From Hyphomicrobium sp. (GTDB taxonomy: Bacteria; Pseudomonadota; Alphaproteobacteria; Rhizobiales; Hyphomicrobiaceae), in the NCBI GenBank assembly GCA_002928955.1, contig PERT01000037.1, forward strand, positions 1 through 36,180: a stretch of DNA of 36,180 bases, written 5' to 3'. The notes beneath the pieces are model-generated. The model was not told the origin of the DNA and made no database searches. It was given only the letters and a program-made list of their open reading frames with translations. This document shows positions 1 to 7,606 of this stretch, piece by piece (position 1 is the stretch's first letter; every line of letters starts with the position of its first letter). Made by a program: the position numbers and the translations under genes.

Positions 1-97
1 TAGAATCATAGGTTTGCTAGTGTTCCTTAGGCGCCGACATTTGATCTGGAGCGCGTTGCAACGGGAATCAAATGTCGGCGCCGGAACACTAGTGCGA
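1..97. repeat. Palindromic repeat A, copy 1 (left end)
   Basis: A long imperfect palindrome. The inner arms GGCGCCGACATTTGAT (30-45) and ATCAAATGTCGGCGCC (67-82) are perfectly complementary. The outer arms CTAGTGTTCC (17-26) and GGAACACTAG (83-92) extend the stem. The 21-base loop is 46-66. The first 97 bases recur, inverted and nearly identical, at the right end of the window, including the outermost TAGAATCATAGG. A degenerate copy lies at 30975-31050. No transposase is visible, so this is a REP- or MITE-like non-coding repeat. Confidence 0.9.
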
Positions 98-101
98 TTC
101 A

Positions 102-155
102 GATCGCGAAGTCCGCCTCCGTACGCGCCGCAAGAATGAAACGGACGTCGCGATC
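102..155. repeat. Palindromic repeat B, copy 1
   Basis: Arms GATCGCGAAGTCCG (102-115) and CGGACGTCGCGATC (142-155) pair with one mismatch. The same design, in the same orientation and with the shared stretch around GAATGAAxCGGAC, is found at 35955-36006. After both copies a GGCATCTGG motif follows, so the repeated unit may be near 110 bp. Each copy lies just inside an A repeat at a window end. Confidence 0.75.
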
Positions 156-258
156 ATCACACGAAGGCTCGTCGTCACCCGGCATCTGGTCAATTGGCTT
201 CGGACCACTTATCTCTCCCCCTCGCCGAGTAACCGATCCGCGCGCGAGGGAACCTCCC

Positions 259-672
259 ATGTCGAAGTCAAACTGGCAGAGCGCGACAGCACCGACGCTC
301 GAGGATTTCGACGCGATGGCCGCCGATGCGTGGGGCAAGCTTCCGGGCGCGTTCCGCCAGATGTGCGGCGACGTCGTCATTCGCATCGAGGACTTTGCGG
401 AGGACGAGGTGCTCGATGAGCTCGGCATCGATAGCCCATTCGATCTGATGGGGCTCTATCAGGGACTGAGCCTCGACCAGAAGAGTGTTTCGGACACGGC
501 GCGAGAACCTGATATGGTTTTCCTCTACCGCCGCGCCATACTCGACTACTGGGCCGACGGCGACGACGCACTCGGGGATATCGTGACACACGTCCTCGTC
601 CATGAGATCGGCCATCATTTCGGCTTTTCTGATGCCGATATGGAGGAAATCGAATCGGCTGTGGCCGGCTGA
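259..672 (+). CDS. Small zincin-type metallopeptidase family protein
   Basis: A 137-residue soluble protein with a C-terminal HEIGHHFGFSD motif (the HExxHxxGxxD pattern of metzincin-like proteases). It resembles the short 'possible zinc metallopeptidase' family of alphaproteobacteria (DUF1025/Zincin_1), which has unknown substrates and is about this length. The start chosen is ATG 259, preceded by GAGGG at 246-250. An upstream in-frame ATG at 136 would add 41 residues encoded by repeat B and is unlikely. There is no signal peptide, so it is probably cytoplasmic. A weak hairpin (692-721) follows the stop. Confidence 0.85.
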   Translation: MSKSNWQSATAPTLEDFDAMAADAWGKLPGAFRQMCGDVVIRIEDFAEDEVLDELGIDSPFDLMGLYQGLSLDQKSVSDTAREPDMVFLYRRAILDYWADGDDALGDIVTHVLVHEIGHHFGFSDADMEEIESAVAG

Positions 673-691
673 TTGCAGCCGAAGATGAGCG

Positions 692-721
692 TTTCGGGTG
701 ACACAGTTTTGTCACTCGCGA
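692..721 (+). terminator. Weak hairpin after metallopeptidase gene
   Basis: GTGACA (698-703) pairs with TGTCAC (710-715), and flanking TTCG/CGAA extends the stem imperfectly. No clear T-tract follows on either strand, so it is a possible weak terminator only. Confidence 0.3.
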
Positions 722-746
722 AGGTCACCGCCGGGGGGAACTTGTC

Positions 747-1346
747 TTGACGAGGAAATCGCGCGATTATGCCGAGGGCGCGCGCCAATTGGGGGTCGAA
801 CGGGTCGTGACAGTGTGGCGGATCCTATCGGCACCGTTGCGTGGAATCGTGGTGGCCCTGGCCGCTTGCGGGCCAATGATAACGGCGCCGGGCAGCGCCT
901 ACGCCGAAGGGCCGCCGACCCCTGAAGAGTACGCCGCTCACGTGGGCGGGGACGCGACTATCGTGCCATCAGGGCAACTCAAAATCGACAACTACAGAAT
1001 GCAGTGTGGCCATCGTCCGACCGTGCTCGACAACCAACTCGACGACTATGGCGCGGCATACCCGGGGTTTCTCATTCTAAACCCCAAGCTGCTGTCGCGT
1101 ATCTCGACGCCGGTGAAGCTGTGGATCTTCGCCCACGAATGCGGCCACCAGTTCCGCGGGCCTGACGAAGAAACGGCGGATTGCTTCGCCGTGCAACGCG
1201 GTAAGCGGCAGAAGTGGCTTACGCCTGAGGGTCTTGAAGAGGTGTGCCAGTTCATCGCGCCAGCCAAGGGCGATAGCATGCACTTCTCGGGCAGCAACCG
1301 TTGCGAATACATGCGGAAGTGCTACGACGATCCGAACATCAAGTAG
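747..1346 (+). CDS. Exported HExxH putative metalloprotease
   Basis: Up to 199 residues. A hydrophobic signal segment (about residues 25-53) ends in a good signal peptidase I site, SAYA-EG. The mature part has HECGHQFRGPDEETADCFA (about 130-148), an HExxH zinc motif followed by an acidic ExxAD segment that could supply the third ligand, as in gluzincins. Several cysteines suggest periplasmic disulfides. The start is unsure: TTG 747 has a strong GGGGGG upstream (from 734), but GTG 807 gives a more typical signal peptide. I do not recognise a named family. It is unrelated in sequence to the cytoplasmic zincin just upstream. Confidence 0.75.
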   Translation: MTRKSRDYAEGARQLGVERVVTVWRILSAPLRGIVVALAACGPMITAPGSAYAEGPPTPEEYAAHVGGDATIVPSGQLKIDNYRMQCGHRPTVLDNQLDDYGAAYPGFLILNPKLLSRISTPVKLWIFAHECGHQFRGPDEETADCFAVQRGKRQKWLTPEGLEEVCQFIAPAKGDSMHFSGSNRCEYMRKCYDDPNIK

Positions 1347-1433
1347 AGCCGGGCAAGGCGTCCGCTCGGTTATCCCCGTGGGTCGCGGCCGGACTATCCT
1401 CGTTCGTGGCATCTTCCGACCGCGAACAGGCCC

Positions 1434-1880
1434 ATGAGCCTCACCGTTTACTCAAAGCGCTTGTTGTCATTGGCCGAGACCGTGCACCACTGGCTCGGAT
1501 CGCTGAGCGCGCTAGACCACGAGAGCCGCGACCGCATTGCCAAGTATTCAGACGAGGTGGCTGCGACACTCGCTCGCGCAGCAGTCGCCGTGCAGCGATT
1601 AGCCTCCAACCCGGACGAGCTGGCCGCCCGCGTCGAAGCGATGCGAGAGTTCGGCCGAATCACCGGCTACATCGAGACCATCGTCGGCGTGCTGCAACAT
1701 CACCTTGACGGGCGGAAGCTTGCAGGCGTTAAAAGGCGCCTCGAGTTGCTCGCGCCAGGTGGTCTTGCGTCCGACGCGTCGTCGACGGATACGCGGTTGC
1801 GGCAGGATAACCGGCTGATCGGCCGTCTCGCCGCAGCAGAAGGTTATTTTCGAGCATTGGCGGATGGACTGCGGGCGTGA
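1434..1880 (+). CDS. Hypothetical helical protein
   Basis: 148 residues, rich in Ala, Leu, Arg and Glu with heptad-like spacing. It is predicted almost entirely helical, without a signal peptide, membrane segment or cysteine cluster. The ATG at 1434 lacks a strong ribosome site. It lies in line between the exported metalloprotease gene and leuD (87 and 54 bp gaps), so it could be co-transcribed with either. I do not recognise the family. Codon use looks like that of its neighbours, which supports a real gene. Confidence 0.65.
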   Translation: MSLTVYSKRLLSLAETVHHWLGSLSALDHESRDRIAKYSDEVAATLARAAVAVQRLASNPDELAARVEAMREFGRITGYIETIVGVLQHHLDGRKLAGVKRRLELLAPGGLASDASSTDTRLRQDNRLIGRLAAAEGYFRALADGLRA

Positions 1881-1934
1881 GTGGGCCCAACCTGCCGGGT
1901 ACATTCACCTCGTGCGACGAGGGAGAGGGATGAG

Positions 1935-2540
1935 ATGGACAAATTCACGAAGCTGACAGGCATCGCTGCAGCGCTGCCGATCAGGAATATCGATACCGAC
2001 ATGATCATCCCGAAACAGTTCTTGAAAACGATCAAGCGCACCGGGCTCGGCAAGTCGCTGTTTTTCGAGATGCGCTACGACACAGACGGCAAGGAAAACG
2101 CCGAGTTCGTGCTCAACAAGCCCGCCTACCGCAGCTCCACCATTCTGGTCACCGGCGACAATTTCGGCTGCGGCTCTTCACGCGAACACGCACCGTGGGC
2201 GCTTCTCGATTTCGGCATCCGCTGCGTGATCGCCCCCGACTTTGCCGACATCTTCTACAATAATTGCTTTCAGAACGGCATTCTGCCTATCCGGCTGCCA
2301 CAGGCGGACGTCGACAAGCTGATGGACGACGCGAGCCGCGGGTCGAACGCCACGGTATCCATCGACCTTGAGCGGCAGGAGATATCAGGCCCCGATGGCG
2401 GTACGATCAAATTCGACATCGATCCATTCCGCAAGCATTGCCTGTTGAACGGCCTCGACGCCGTGGGCCTGACTCTGCAGAAGGAAACCGCGATCACCAA
2501 ATTCGAAGGCACGGCCAGCTCCTTGCGACCGTGGCTGTGA
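1935..2540 (+). CDS. leuD: 3-isopropylmalate dehydratase small subunit LeuD
   Basis: 201 residues, the usual length. LeuD with LeuC isomerises 2-isopropylmalate to 3-isopropylmalate in leucine biosynthesis. The family signatures are present: [13 protein letters not shown] near the N terminus and [17 protein letters not shown] (about 74-90), the aconitase swivel-domain substrate loop. The start is ATG 1935, five bases after a GGGAGAGGGA ribosome site. A longer frame opening at 1881 has no ribosome site. leuC and leuB are not in the window. Confidence 0.97.
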   Translation: MDKFTKLTGIAAALPIRNIDTDMIIPKQFLKTIKRTGLGKSLFFEMRYDTDGKENAEFVLNKPAYRSSTILVTGDNFGCGSSREHAPWALLDFGIRCVIAPDFADIFYNNCFQNGILPIRLPQADVDKLMDDASRGSNATVSIDLERQEISGPDGGTIKFDIDPFRKHCLLNGLDAVGLTLQKETAITKFEGTASSLRPWL

Positions 2541-2688
2541 TGACAACTGCTTGACGGGAACATTAACGCACGCGGAGATTGTTCGTATTGGCGTTGCGTG
2601 ACGTGACATGAAGGCGTGTGCGGAGCGCACGCGATCCGCATGTGCGAAGTTTGATGGGGAGGCAGGCGCGCTCCCGGGGTGCTACGCC

Positions 2689-3318
2689 ATGATATCCGCA
2701 GACTTCCTCAGCGTATTCATTCCAGCTTCGCTGGCCATCAATCTCTATCCGGGTCCGAACAACATCTTCGCGCTGTCGAACGCGGCGCGTCATGGCATCG
2801 GGATCGCGATGATGGCGAGCCTCGGAAGATTTGCGGCATTTGGTGGCCTCATCCTGTTGCTCGCGTTGGGTGTCGGGGCTCTGTTTCTGAAATCGCCGCA
2901 GGTGTTTTTCGCGCTCAAGATAGCCGGTGCTGCGTTCCTGGTCTGGCTGGGCGTAAAAATGCTACTGCGTCCGTCCACGGCGCTGGTGCTCGACAGTCCT
3001 GCCACTACCGCCGATCTCGGGCAGCTCTTCCGCGACGAATTCATGGTGGCGTGGGCCAACCCCAAGCCGTTGATCGTGCTGTTGCCGTTCCTGCCCATGC
3101 TCATCACGCCAGGAGATTGGACGAGCGGCGGTGTGTTCCTGGCGGGTGCGCTGTTTCTGGTGCTTGAAGGTATCGCGGCTTTTGCCTACGCCGTCGCCGG
3201 TCGCCGCATGACCTGGATTTTGACCAGCGAGACCGGCCGGCTATGGCTCGATCGCGCAGGCGGGGTCTCCGTCATCCTCGCGGCGGTGCTGCTGCTCGTA
3301 TCGGATCTCAAGGGCTAA
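2689..3318 (+). CDS. LysE/RhtB-family amino-acid exporter
   Basis: 209 residues with about six hydrophobic segments, an inner-membrane protein. The N-terminal PGPN motif in NLYPGPNNIFALSNAARHG and the central ANPKPLI motif are hallmarks of the LysE/RhtB superfamily, which exports amino acids or related metabolites. The substrate cannot be told. ATG 2689 is chosen because the family starts about 20 residues before PGPN. The frame is open upstream to 2608. The 3' end overlaps the convergent Ada-like gene by 11 bp, so there is no room for a separate terminator. Confidence 0.9.
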   Translation: MISADFLSVFIPASLAINLYPGPNNIFALSNAARHGIGIAMMASLGRFAAFGGLILLLALGVGALFLKSPQVFFALKIAGAAFLVWLGVKMLLRPSTALVLDSPATTADLGQLFRDEFMVAWANPKPLIVLLPFLPMLITPGDWTSGGVFLAGALFLVLEGIAAFAYAVAGRRMTWILTSETGRLWLDRAGGVSVILAAVLLLVSDLKG

Positions 3319-4234
3319 ACGCGTCGTCCTTTGCCGCCCGCACCACCTGCCCTGCTTCCCAGCCGATGATCGCCCACTTGCGGGTCAGACCCCAGTGATA
3401 GCCGCCGAGGCCGCCGTCCGAGCGCATCACGCGATGGCAGGGCACCACGAACGCAATCGGGTTCTTGCTCACTGCCGTGCCCACCGCCCGCGCCGCTCTC
3501 TCCGTGCAGACGTGCCGTGCGACGTCGATGTAGCTCACAGCGCGGCCCACCGGGATGTCGAGCAGCGTGCGCCACACGCGCACCTCCCAGTCGGTCCCGA
3601 TCAGGATCAGCTTGATCTCGCGGCGCGTGCCGCCTGGGTTAAAAATATCCGATACAGTGGCAGCGCTTGCCTCCGGCGCATGCCGCCAGGATGCTCGTGG
3701 CCAGCGGGCTGTCATTTCGGCTAGGAGGGTGTCGCGCGTCTGCCCCTTGTCCTCATCGACGAACGCCAAACCCGCGAGGCCGCGTGTCGTCATGGCTGCC
3801 AGCGCTTCCCCAAACGGCGTCGGGTGGAAGCCGTAAGCCATGCCGAGACCTTTACCCCTGCGTCGCGTGTCGCCCGGCGTCATAGCCTCGTGCGTGACGA
3901 AGAGATCGTGAAGCCGCCCGGTGCCGGACAGTCCGACCTCGTGCGCCGCATCGAGCACGCTCGCCGAACCCTCGAGCATCTGCCGCGCGTGATCGAGCGT
4001 GACTGCCTGCACGAACTCCTTGGGCGAAAGCCCGCACCAGCGCTTGAACAGCTTCTGGCAGTGCGCGGGCGAGAGACAGAGGTGGGCGGCCAGGGCGTCG
4101 AGATCGGGCTGGTCCTGCCACTGCTCAGAAAGGAAGCGCAGCGCGCGGCGCACGGTGTCGTAATCGCGGACGCTCTCGCTCCCGATGGCCGGTATCAACT
4201 CTGCCGGAGCACGGGCAGTATCCTTCATCAACAT
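3308..4234 (-). CDS. AraC-HTH / O6-methylguanine-DNA methyltransferase fusion (Ada-like)
   Basis: 308 residues. Residues about 25-125 are an AraC-type helix-turn-helix domain (LCLSPAHCQKLFKRWCGLSPKEF). Residues about 135-305 are an O6-alkylguanine-DNA methyltransferase with the active-site motif VPCHRV (acceptor Cys266) and a downstream GGLGGYHWG. The protein transfers alkyl groups from O6-alkylguanine to itself and may activate transcription. The N-terminal zinc Ada domain of E. coli Ada, which senses methylphosphotriesters, is absent; such two-domain versions are common in alphaproteobacteria. It overlaps the lysE-like gene end by 11 bp and is transcribed towards it. Confidence 0.93.
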   Translation of the reverse strand: MLMKDTARAPAELIPAIGSESVRDYDTVRRALRFLSEQWQDQPDLDALAAHLCLSPAHCQKLFKRWCGLSPKEFVQAVTLDHARQMLEGSASVLDAAHEVGLSGTGRLHDLFVTHEAMTPGDTRRRGKGLGMAYGFHPTPFGEALAAMTTRGLAGLAFVDEDKGQTRDTLLAEMTARWPRASWRHAPEASAATVSDIFNPGGTRREIKLILIGTDWEVRVWRTLLDIPVGRAVSYIDVARHVCTERAARAVGTAVSKNPIAFVVPCHRVMRSDGGLGGYHWGLTRKWAIIGWEAGQVVRAAKDDAFSP

Positions 4235-4350
4235 GGCGGGTTCTCCGGCTTCGAAGAGACCTTGATCTTATCCCCGCCAAGCCCGGATCGGCGACCCGTT
4301 TCGTGTTGCTGCCCTTCACCGGTCTTGCAACTGCCGCGGATTTTCTCTCA

Positions 4351-4443
4351 ACGGTCATCCTCGGGCTTGTCCCGAGGATCCAGCGCTCCGCTTGTTCCGC
4401 CGGTTGTCGCAAGATGGGTGGTCGGGACAAGCCCGACCATGAC
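4351..4443. repeat. Paired rhizobial REP-like hairpins
   Basis: Two short palindromes, TCCTCGGG-CTTG-TCCCGAGGA (4358-4378) and GGTCGGG-ACAA-GCCCGACC (4420-4438), are imperfect inverted copies of each other around a 41-base spacer. Both carry the CGGGCTTGTCCCG core that I know from repeat elements scattered through many rhizobial genomes. The pair sits in the gap between the Ada-like and DUF2244 genes. It forms a BIME-like unit and may also limit read-through. Confidence 0.8.
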
Positions 4444-4456
4444 ACCAATTACGAAT

Positions 4457-4999
4457 TCACAGGGACGGTCCGGGATGCAGCATGCCACGGGTCGAGACGA
4501 GCGCCCCCTTCAGCGCCTCGGCGAATTCACGCCGCTCGTCGTCGTTGAGGAAGTGTGCGAACGAAAACTCGTGGCCGTGGGAGGCGAGCTTGAGATCGGT
4601 CCGCCCGTCCGGCCATTCCGTCAAGGCGACGCGGACCCAATAAGGGTTGAAATCGAAATTCTCCCGCTTGCCCGACGGATGCACCCGCGTGATCGTAAGG
4701 TTCTCGGACGTGAGGTCGACCGTTTCGTAAAGTCGCCCCGCGCGGTAGTTGAGTTTGAATGCAAGATAGACCAGAAGCACATCGAGACCGAAGAACGCCA
4801 TTACCGGCCAGGCGCCGAGCGCGAGGAACACCATGCCCGCGATAAAGCTTACGCCTCCGAAGAGCGACATGAGTATGACGAAGCCCTTGGGGCCGAGCGA
4901 ACGGTGGGGGCTCAAGACGACATGGAAACCGGGGCCGAGGCCGGTGGCGCGTGCGGGCTCGTGGGTGGGCTGCTGTGCCGGCTCGTGCATTTCTGTCAT
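4457..4999 (-). CDS. DUF2244 membrane protein
   Basis: 180 residues. A soluble N terminus is followed by two closely spaced hydrophobic segments (about residues 38-80), then a conserved C-terminal domain with VHPSGKRENFDFNPYWVRV and DDERREFAEALK, typical of DUF2244 proteins. The function is unknown. The start is ATG 4999; ATG 4990 is the alternative. It is divergent from nth with only 44 bp between start codons, so the two promoters must overlap or lie inside the genes. I recall the same pairing in other Hyphomicrobiales. Confidence 0.85.
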   Translation of the reverse strand: MTEMHEPAQQPTHEPARATGLGPGFHVVLSPHRSLGPKGFVILMSLFGGVSFIAGMVFLALGAWPVMAFFGLDVLLVYLAFKLNYRAGRLYETVDLTSENLTITRVHPSGKRENFDFNPYWVRVALTEWPDGRTDLKLASHGHEFSFAHFLNDDERREFAEALKGALVSTRGMLHPGPSL

Positions 5000-5043
5000 G
5001 TCGGTGAGCGTATCCCGCGGAAAGCGGCTGTAAAGGGGGGACA

Positions 5044-5790
5044 GTGACGAGTTCCGAGACCAAAGCCGGGAAGGACAAACCGGCAATGCGGCGTTCGGTC
5101 CCGAAGGCACCCGCGGCGAAGCCGGGTAGGGCCAAGGTAACCAAGCAGCTTACGAGCGCCGAGGTAGAGGAGATCTTCCGCCGGTTCGCCGAAATCGAGC
5201 CCGAGCCCAAGGGCGAGCTCGAGCACTCGAACCCGTTCACGCTGCTGGTCGCTGTCGTATTGTCTGCTCAGGCGACCGACGCCGGCGTCAATAAAGCCAC
5301 GCGCGGGCTATTTGCGGTGGCCGACACGCCCGCCAGAATGGTGGCGTTAGGCGAGGACGAGGTGCGCGAGCGCATCAAGACCATCGGGCTCTATCGCAAC
5401 AAGGCCAAGAACGTCATCCTGTTATCGGCGAGGCTGCTGGCTGAACACGGCGGCGAGGTACCAGACGATCTCGACGCGTTGGTGAGCTTGCCCGGAGTCG
5501 GCCGCAAGACTGCGAATGTCGTGCTCAACATGGCGTTCGGTCATTCGACCATGGCGGTCGACACGCATGTGTTCCGCGTTGCCAATCGAATGGGACTTTC
5601 GCGCGGCAAAAAACCGGAGGACGTCGAGCGGGATTTAATGCGCATCGTCCCGCCAGCCTATGGGCGTCATGCCCACCACTGGCTCATCTTGCACGGCCGG
5701 TACCTGTGCAAGGCACGCTCACCCGAATGCGTGCGCTGCCCCGTAATCGATTTCTGCCGATTCAAGGACAAAACCGCATCGCCTGGATGA
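5044..5790 (+). CDS. nth: Endonuclease III
   Basis: 248 residues. A bifunctional DNA glycosylase/AP lyase of base excision repair that removes oxidised pyrimidines. The helix-hairpin-helix LPGVGRKTANVVL carries catalytic Lys155, and VDTHVFRV carries Asp173. The C-terminal [4Fe-4S] loop has the canonical spacing C-x6-C-x2-C-x5-C (Cys222, 229, 232, 238). The N terminus has about 30 extra basic, Lys/Ala/Pro-rich residues compared with E. coli. The start is GTG 5044, right after a GGGGGGACA ribosome site. Confidence 0.97.
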   Translation: MTSSETKAGKDKPAMRRSVPKAPAAKPGRAKVTKQLTSAEVEEIFRRFAEIEPEPKGELEHSNPFTLLVAVVLSAQATDAGVNKATRGLFAVADTPARMVALGEDEVRERIKTIGLYRNKAKNVILLSARLLAEHGGEVPDDLDALVSLPGVGRKTANVVLNMAFGHSTMAVDTHVFRVANRMGLSRGKKPEDVERDLMRIVPPAYGRHAHHWLILHGRYLCKARSPECVRCPVIDFCRFKDKTASPG

Positions 5791-5877
5791 CGAACCACAC
5801 GTAGTCCGATGGAGTCCGGGGCGCGTGCCGCCGAACATCGAACTTGCGATTTTTCGTTTGCCAGATCAGGCAGCAGG

Positions 5878-6180
5878 TCAAGCAGCGGCGGAGGGCTGAT
5901 CGGCCTTGGCCTTGGCCAGTTCGCGCTTAAGTTTCAAACACTGGGCCGACAGCTCTTCGTCGCGTGCCATCATCAGGAAGGCGTCGAGGCCACCACGGTG
6001 TTCCACCGTCTTCAGGGCGTGCGCGCTGACACGAACCCGCAGCTTGCGACCGAGCGATTCGCTCATCAGCGTCACGTTGCAAAGGTTAGGCCGGAACACG
6101 CGCCGCTTGGCATTCAAGGCGTGGCTCCGAAGGTTGCCGGACATCGGCAGCTTGCCGGTCAGCTCACAGCGCCTGGTCAT
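5878..6180 (-). CDS. rpmB: 50S ribosomal protein L28
   Basis: 100 residues. It begins [16 protein letters not shown] and contains the conserved [15 protein letters not shown] and [26 protein letters not shown], as in alphaproteobacterial bL28. ATG 6180 follows GAGGGAG at good spacing. The much longer open frame upstream (to 6474) is leader sequence. It is divergent from the DUF3108 gene across a 424-bp gap. Confidence 0.97.
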   Translation of the reverse strand: MTRRCELTGKLPMSGNLRSHALNAKRRVFRPNLCNVTLMSESLGRKLRVRVSAHALKTVEHRGGLDAFLMMARDEELSAQCLKLKRELAKAKADQPSAAA

Positions 6181-6604
6181 AGGTTCGAACTCCCTCGCGG
6201 CACCCCGTCCGTGATGAAACAGGCCCGCGCCCTCAATCTCAAGGATGCAGTAGAATGGATAGCCCCGCCAGATCGAACCAGCGGGGCACTCTCGACGTCT
6301 ATACTTGAGGTCTTGCGCCAGCGTCAAGGCGGCAATCTTGGTCCGGTGGCTTGGGAAGCGCCCCTCATCCTTGGCCGGGGATAGAAATCCGCTCCGAGTC
6401 CGCTCAATGCCCCGGGCAAAATGGTCATTAACGATATGTCGACCAACGGCCGCCGATTTCACAGTTCCGCTCACGAGATCTTGCGACGGGTTTACGTGTC
6501 GGTCTCGCGGGTCCGTGCCGGTTCAAACCCGAGTAAGACACAGATTCGACCAAAACCAGCGTTACCGCCGATTGAGGTTTCAAGTCGCACTTGGGGGGTG
6601 TTTC
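6181..6604. promoter_or_regulatory. Divergent rpmB / DUF3108 control region with hairpins
   Basis: 424 bp without a gene. On the rpmB side, GCCCCGC (6262-6268) pairs with GCGGGGC (6281-6287), about 80 bases into the leader, and could be a leader hairpin. On the DUF3108 side, GTGTC (6496-6500) and GACAC (6537-6541) enclose an inner imperfect CTCGCGGGT/ACCCGAG stem. No confident -35/-10 pair was found on either strand. Confidence 0.35.
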
Positions 6605-7459
6605 ATGCAGCAGCTATCAAGAGCGAGCCTTGGCCAAGCACTTGCCGTTGCAGGTTACCTGGTCGTGTCGGCTGGTCCCGCAACGGCTGAGGCGAGTTGG
6701 CCGACCCAGGTGAACGCCGTCTACAAGATCAATTTTGGCGGCCTCGACATCGGTTCGTTCCGCTTCCAGTCCAAAGTTTCCGGCAGCACCTATGCCCTGA
6801 CCGGCGACGCTAAGGTTCGAGCCGTCATGGGCGCGTTCGAATGGAAAGGCACGACCACCAGCGCCGGCACCGTCTCAATCGGCCCCAAACCCTCGACTTA
6901 CAATTTCGATTTCAACTCGAGCGCCATCATCGGCAAGGACAAGACGGGCACCGTGAAGATGGACTTCAAGGACGGCGGGGTCTCCAGCCTCGTCGTGGTT
7001 CCCTCGAAGCCGCCGCCGCCGGACATGGTCCCCTTGACCGTGGCGCATCGCCAGAACGTGCTCGACCCGCTCAGCGCCGTCATGGCGATGTCGCTGGGCG
7101 GAACACACAACCCGTGCAATCGCAAGATATCGATATTCGACGGGAAACAGCGTTTCGACCTTATGCTTTCGCCCCGCCGGCAGGTCCGCATTGCCGAGGC
7201 AAGACCCTCGGGCCAGCCGAGCGTGGGCTTCGTCTGTCGGGTCCGCTACGTGCCGATCGCCGGCTACCGCGACAACGAGGAAACCAAGAACCTGGCGTCG
7301 AATGCCAACATCGAGATCACGCTGCGTCCAGTGCCGAGCGCCAACCTGCTGGTTCCCCATCAGGTGACGATCCCGACGGGTGCCGGCACAGCCACGCTTA
7401 CGGCCAACCGCGTCGATATCACGACCCAGAACCGTGGATTGATCGCGCTCACGAATTGA
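6605..7459 (+). CDS. Exported DUF3108 protein
   Basis: 284 residues. A Sec signal peptide (residues 1-28) ends in ATA-EAS, so the protein is periplasmic. The mature part is rich in beta-strand (YKINFGGLDIGSFRF, GDAKVRAVMGAFEWKG) as in DUF3108 proteins, whose function is unknown. It contains a PPPPDMVPLT turn and two conserved cysteines that may form a disulfide. The start is ATG 6605 after GGGGGG. It lies upstream of the helicase gene, an order I recall from other Hyphomicrobiales; a 147-bp gap separates them. Confidence 0.88.
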   Translation: MQQLSRASLGQALAVAGYLVVSAGPATAEASWPTQVNAVYKINFGGLDIGSFRFQSKVSGSTYALTGDAKVRAVMGAFEWKGTTTSAGTVSIGPKPSTYNFDFNSSAIIGKDKTGTVKMDFKDGGVSSLVVVPSKPPPPDMVPLTVAHRQNVLDPLSAVMAMSLGGTHNPCNRKISIFDGKQRFDLMLSPRRQVRIAEARPSGQPSVGFVCRVRYVPIAGYRDNEETKNLASNANIEITLRPVPSANLLVPHQVTIPTGAGTATLTANRVDITTQNRGLIALTN

Positions 7460-7606
7460 AAGCGCATGGACCGGCGGCCCCGAGCGCGCTGCATCCTTCG
7501 GCGTCGTCAGGCATAACCAAAGCCGGGACGGTCGCAAGCAACTACCACTTGATCTCCACCGGCCTCAATGCAATGCCAGTGGCCACGATCACTGGGAGAA
7601 GACCAG

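Noticed and set aside
136-258. N-terminal extension of the first metallopeptidase
   Set aside because: It is encoded by palindromic repeat B and lacks a ribosome site; ATG 259 with GAGGG is better.
3824-5047. 407-codon plus frame across the Ada-like and DUF2244 genes
   Set aside because: It is antisense to two well-supported genes and crosses the REP hairpins.
6496-6541. Possible tRNA T-arm (GGTTCAAACCC) upstream of the DUF3108 gene
   Set aside because: No acceptor, D or anticodon arms could be fitted; the segment folds as a simple imperfect hairpin.
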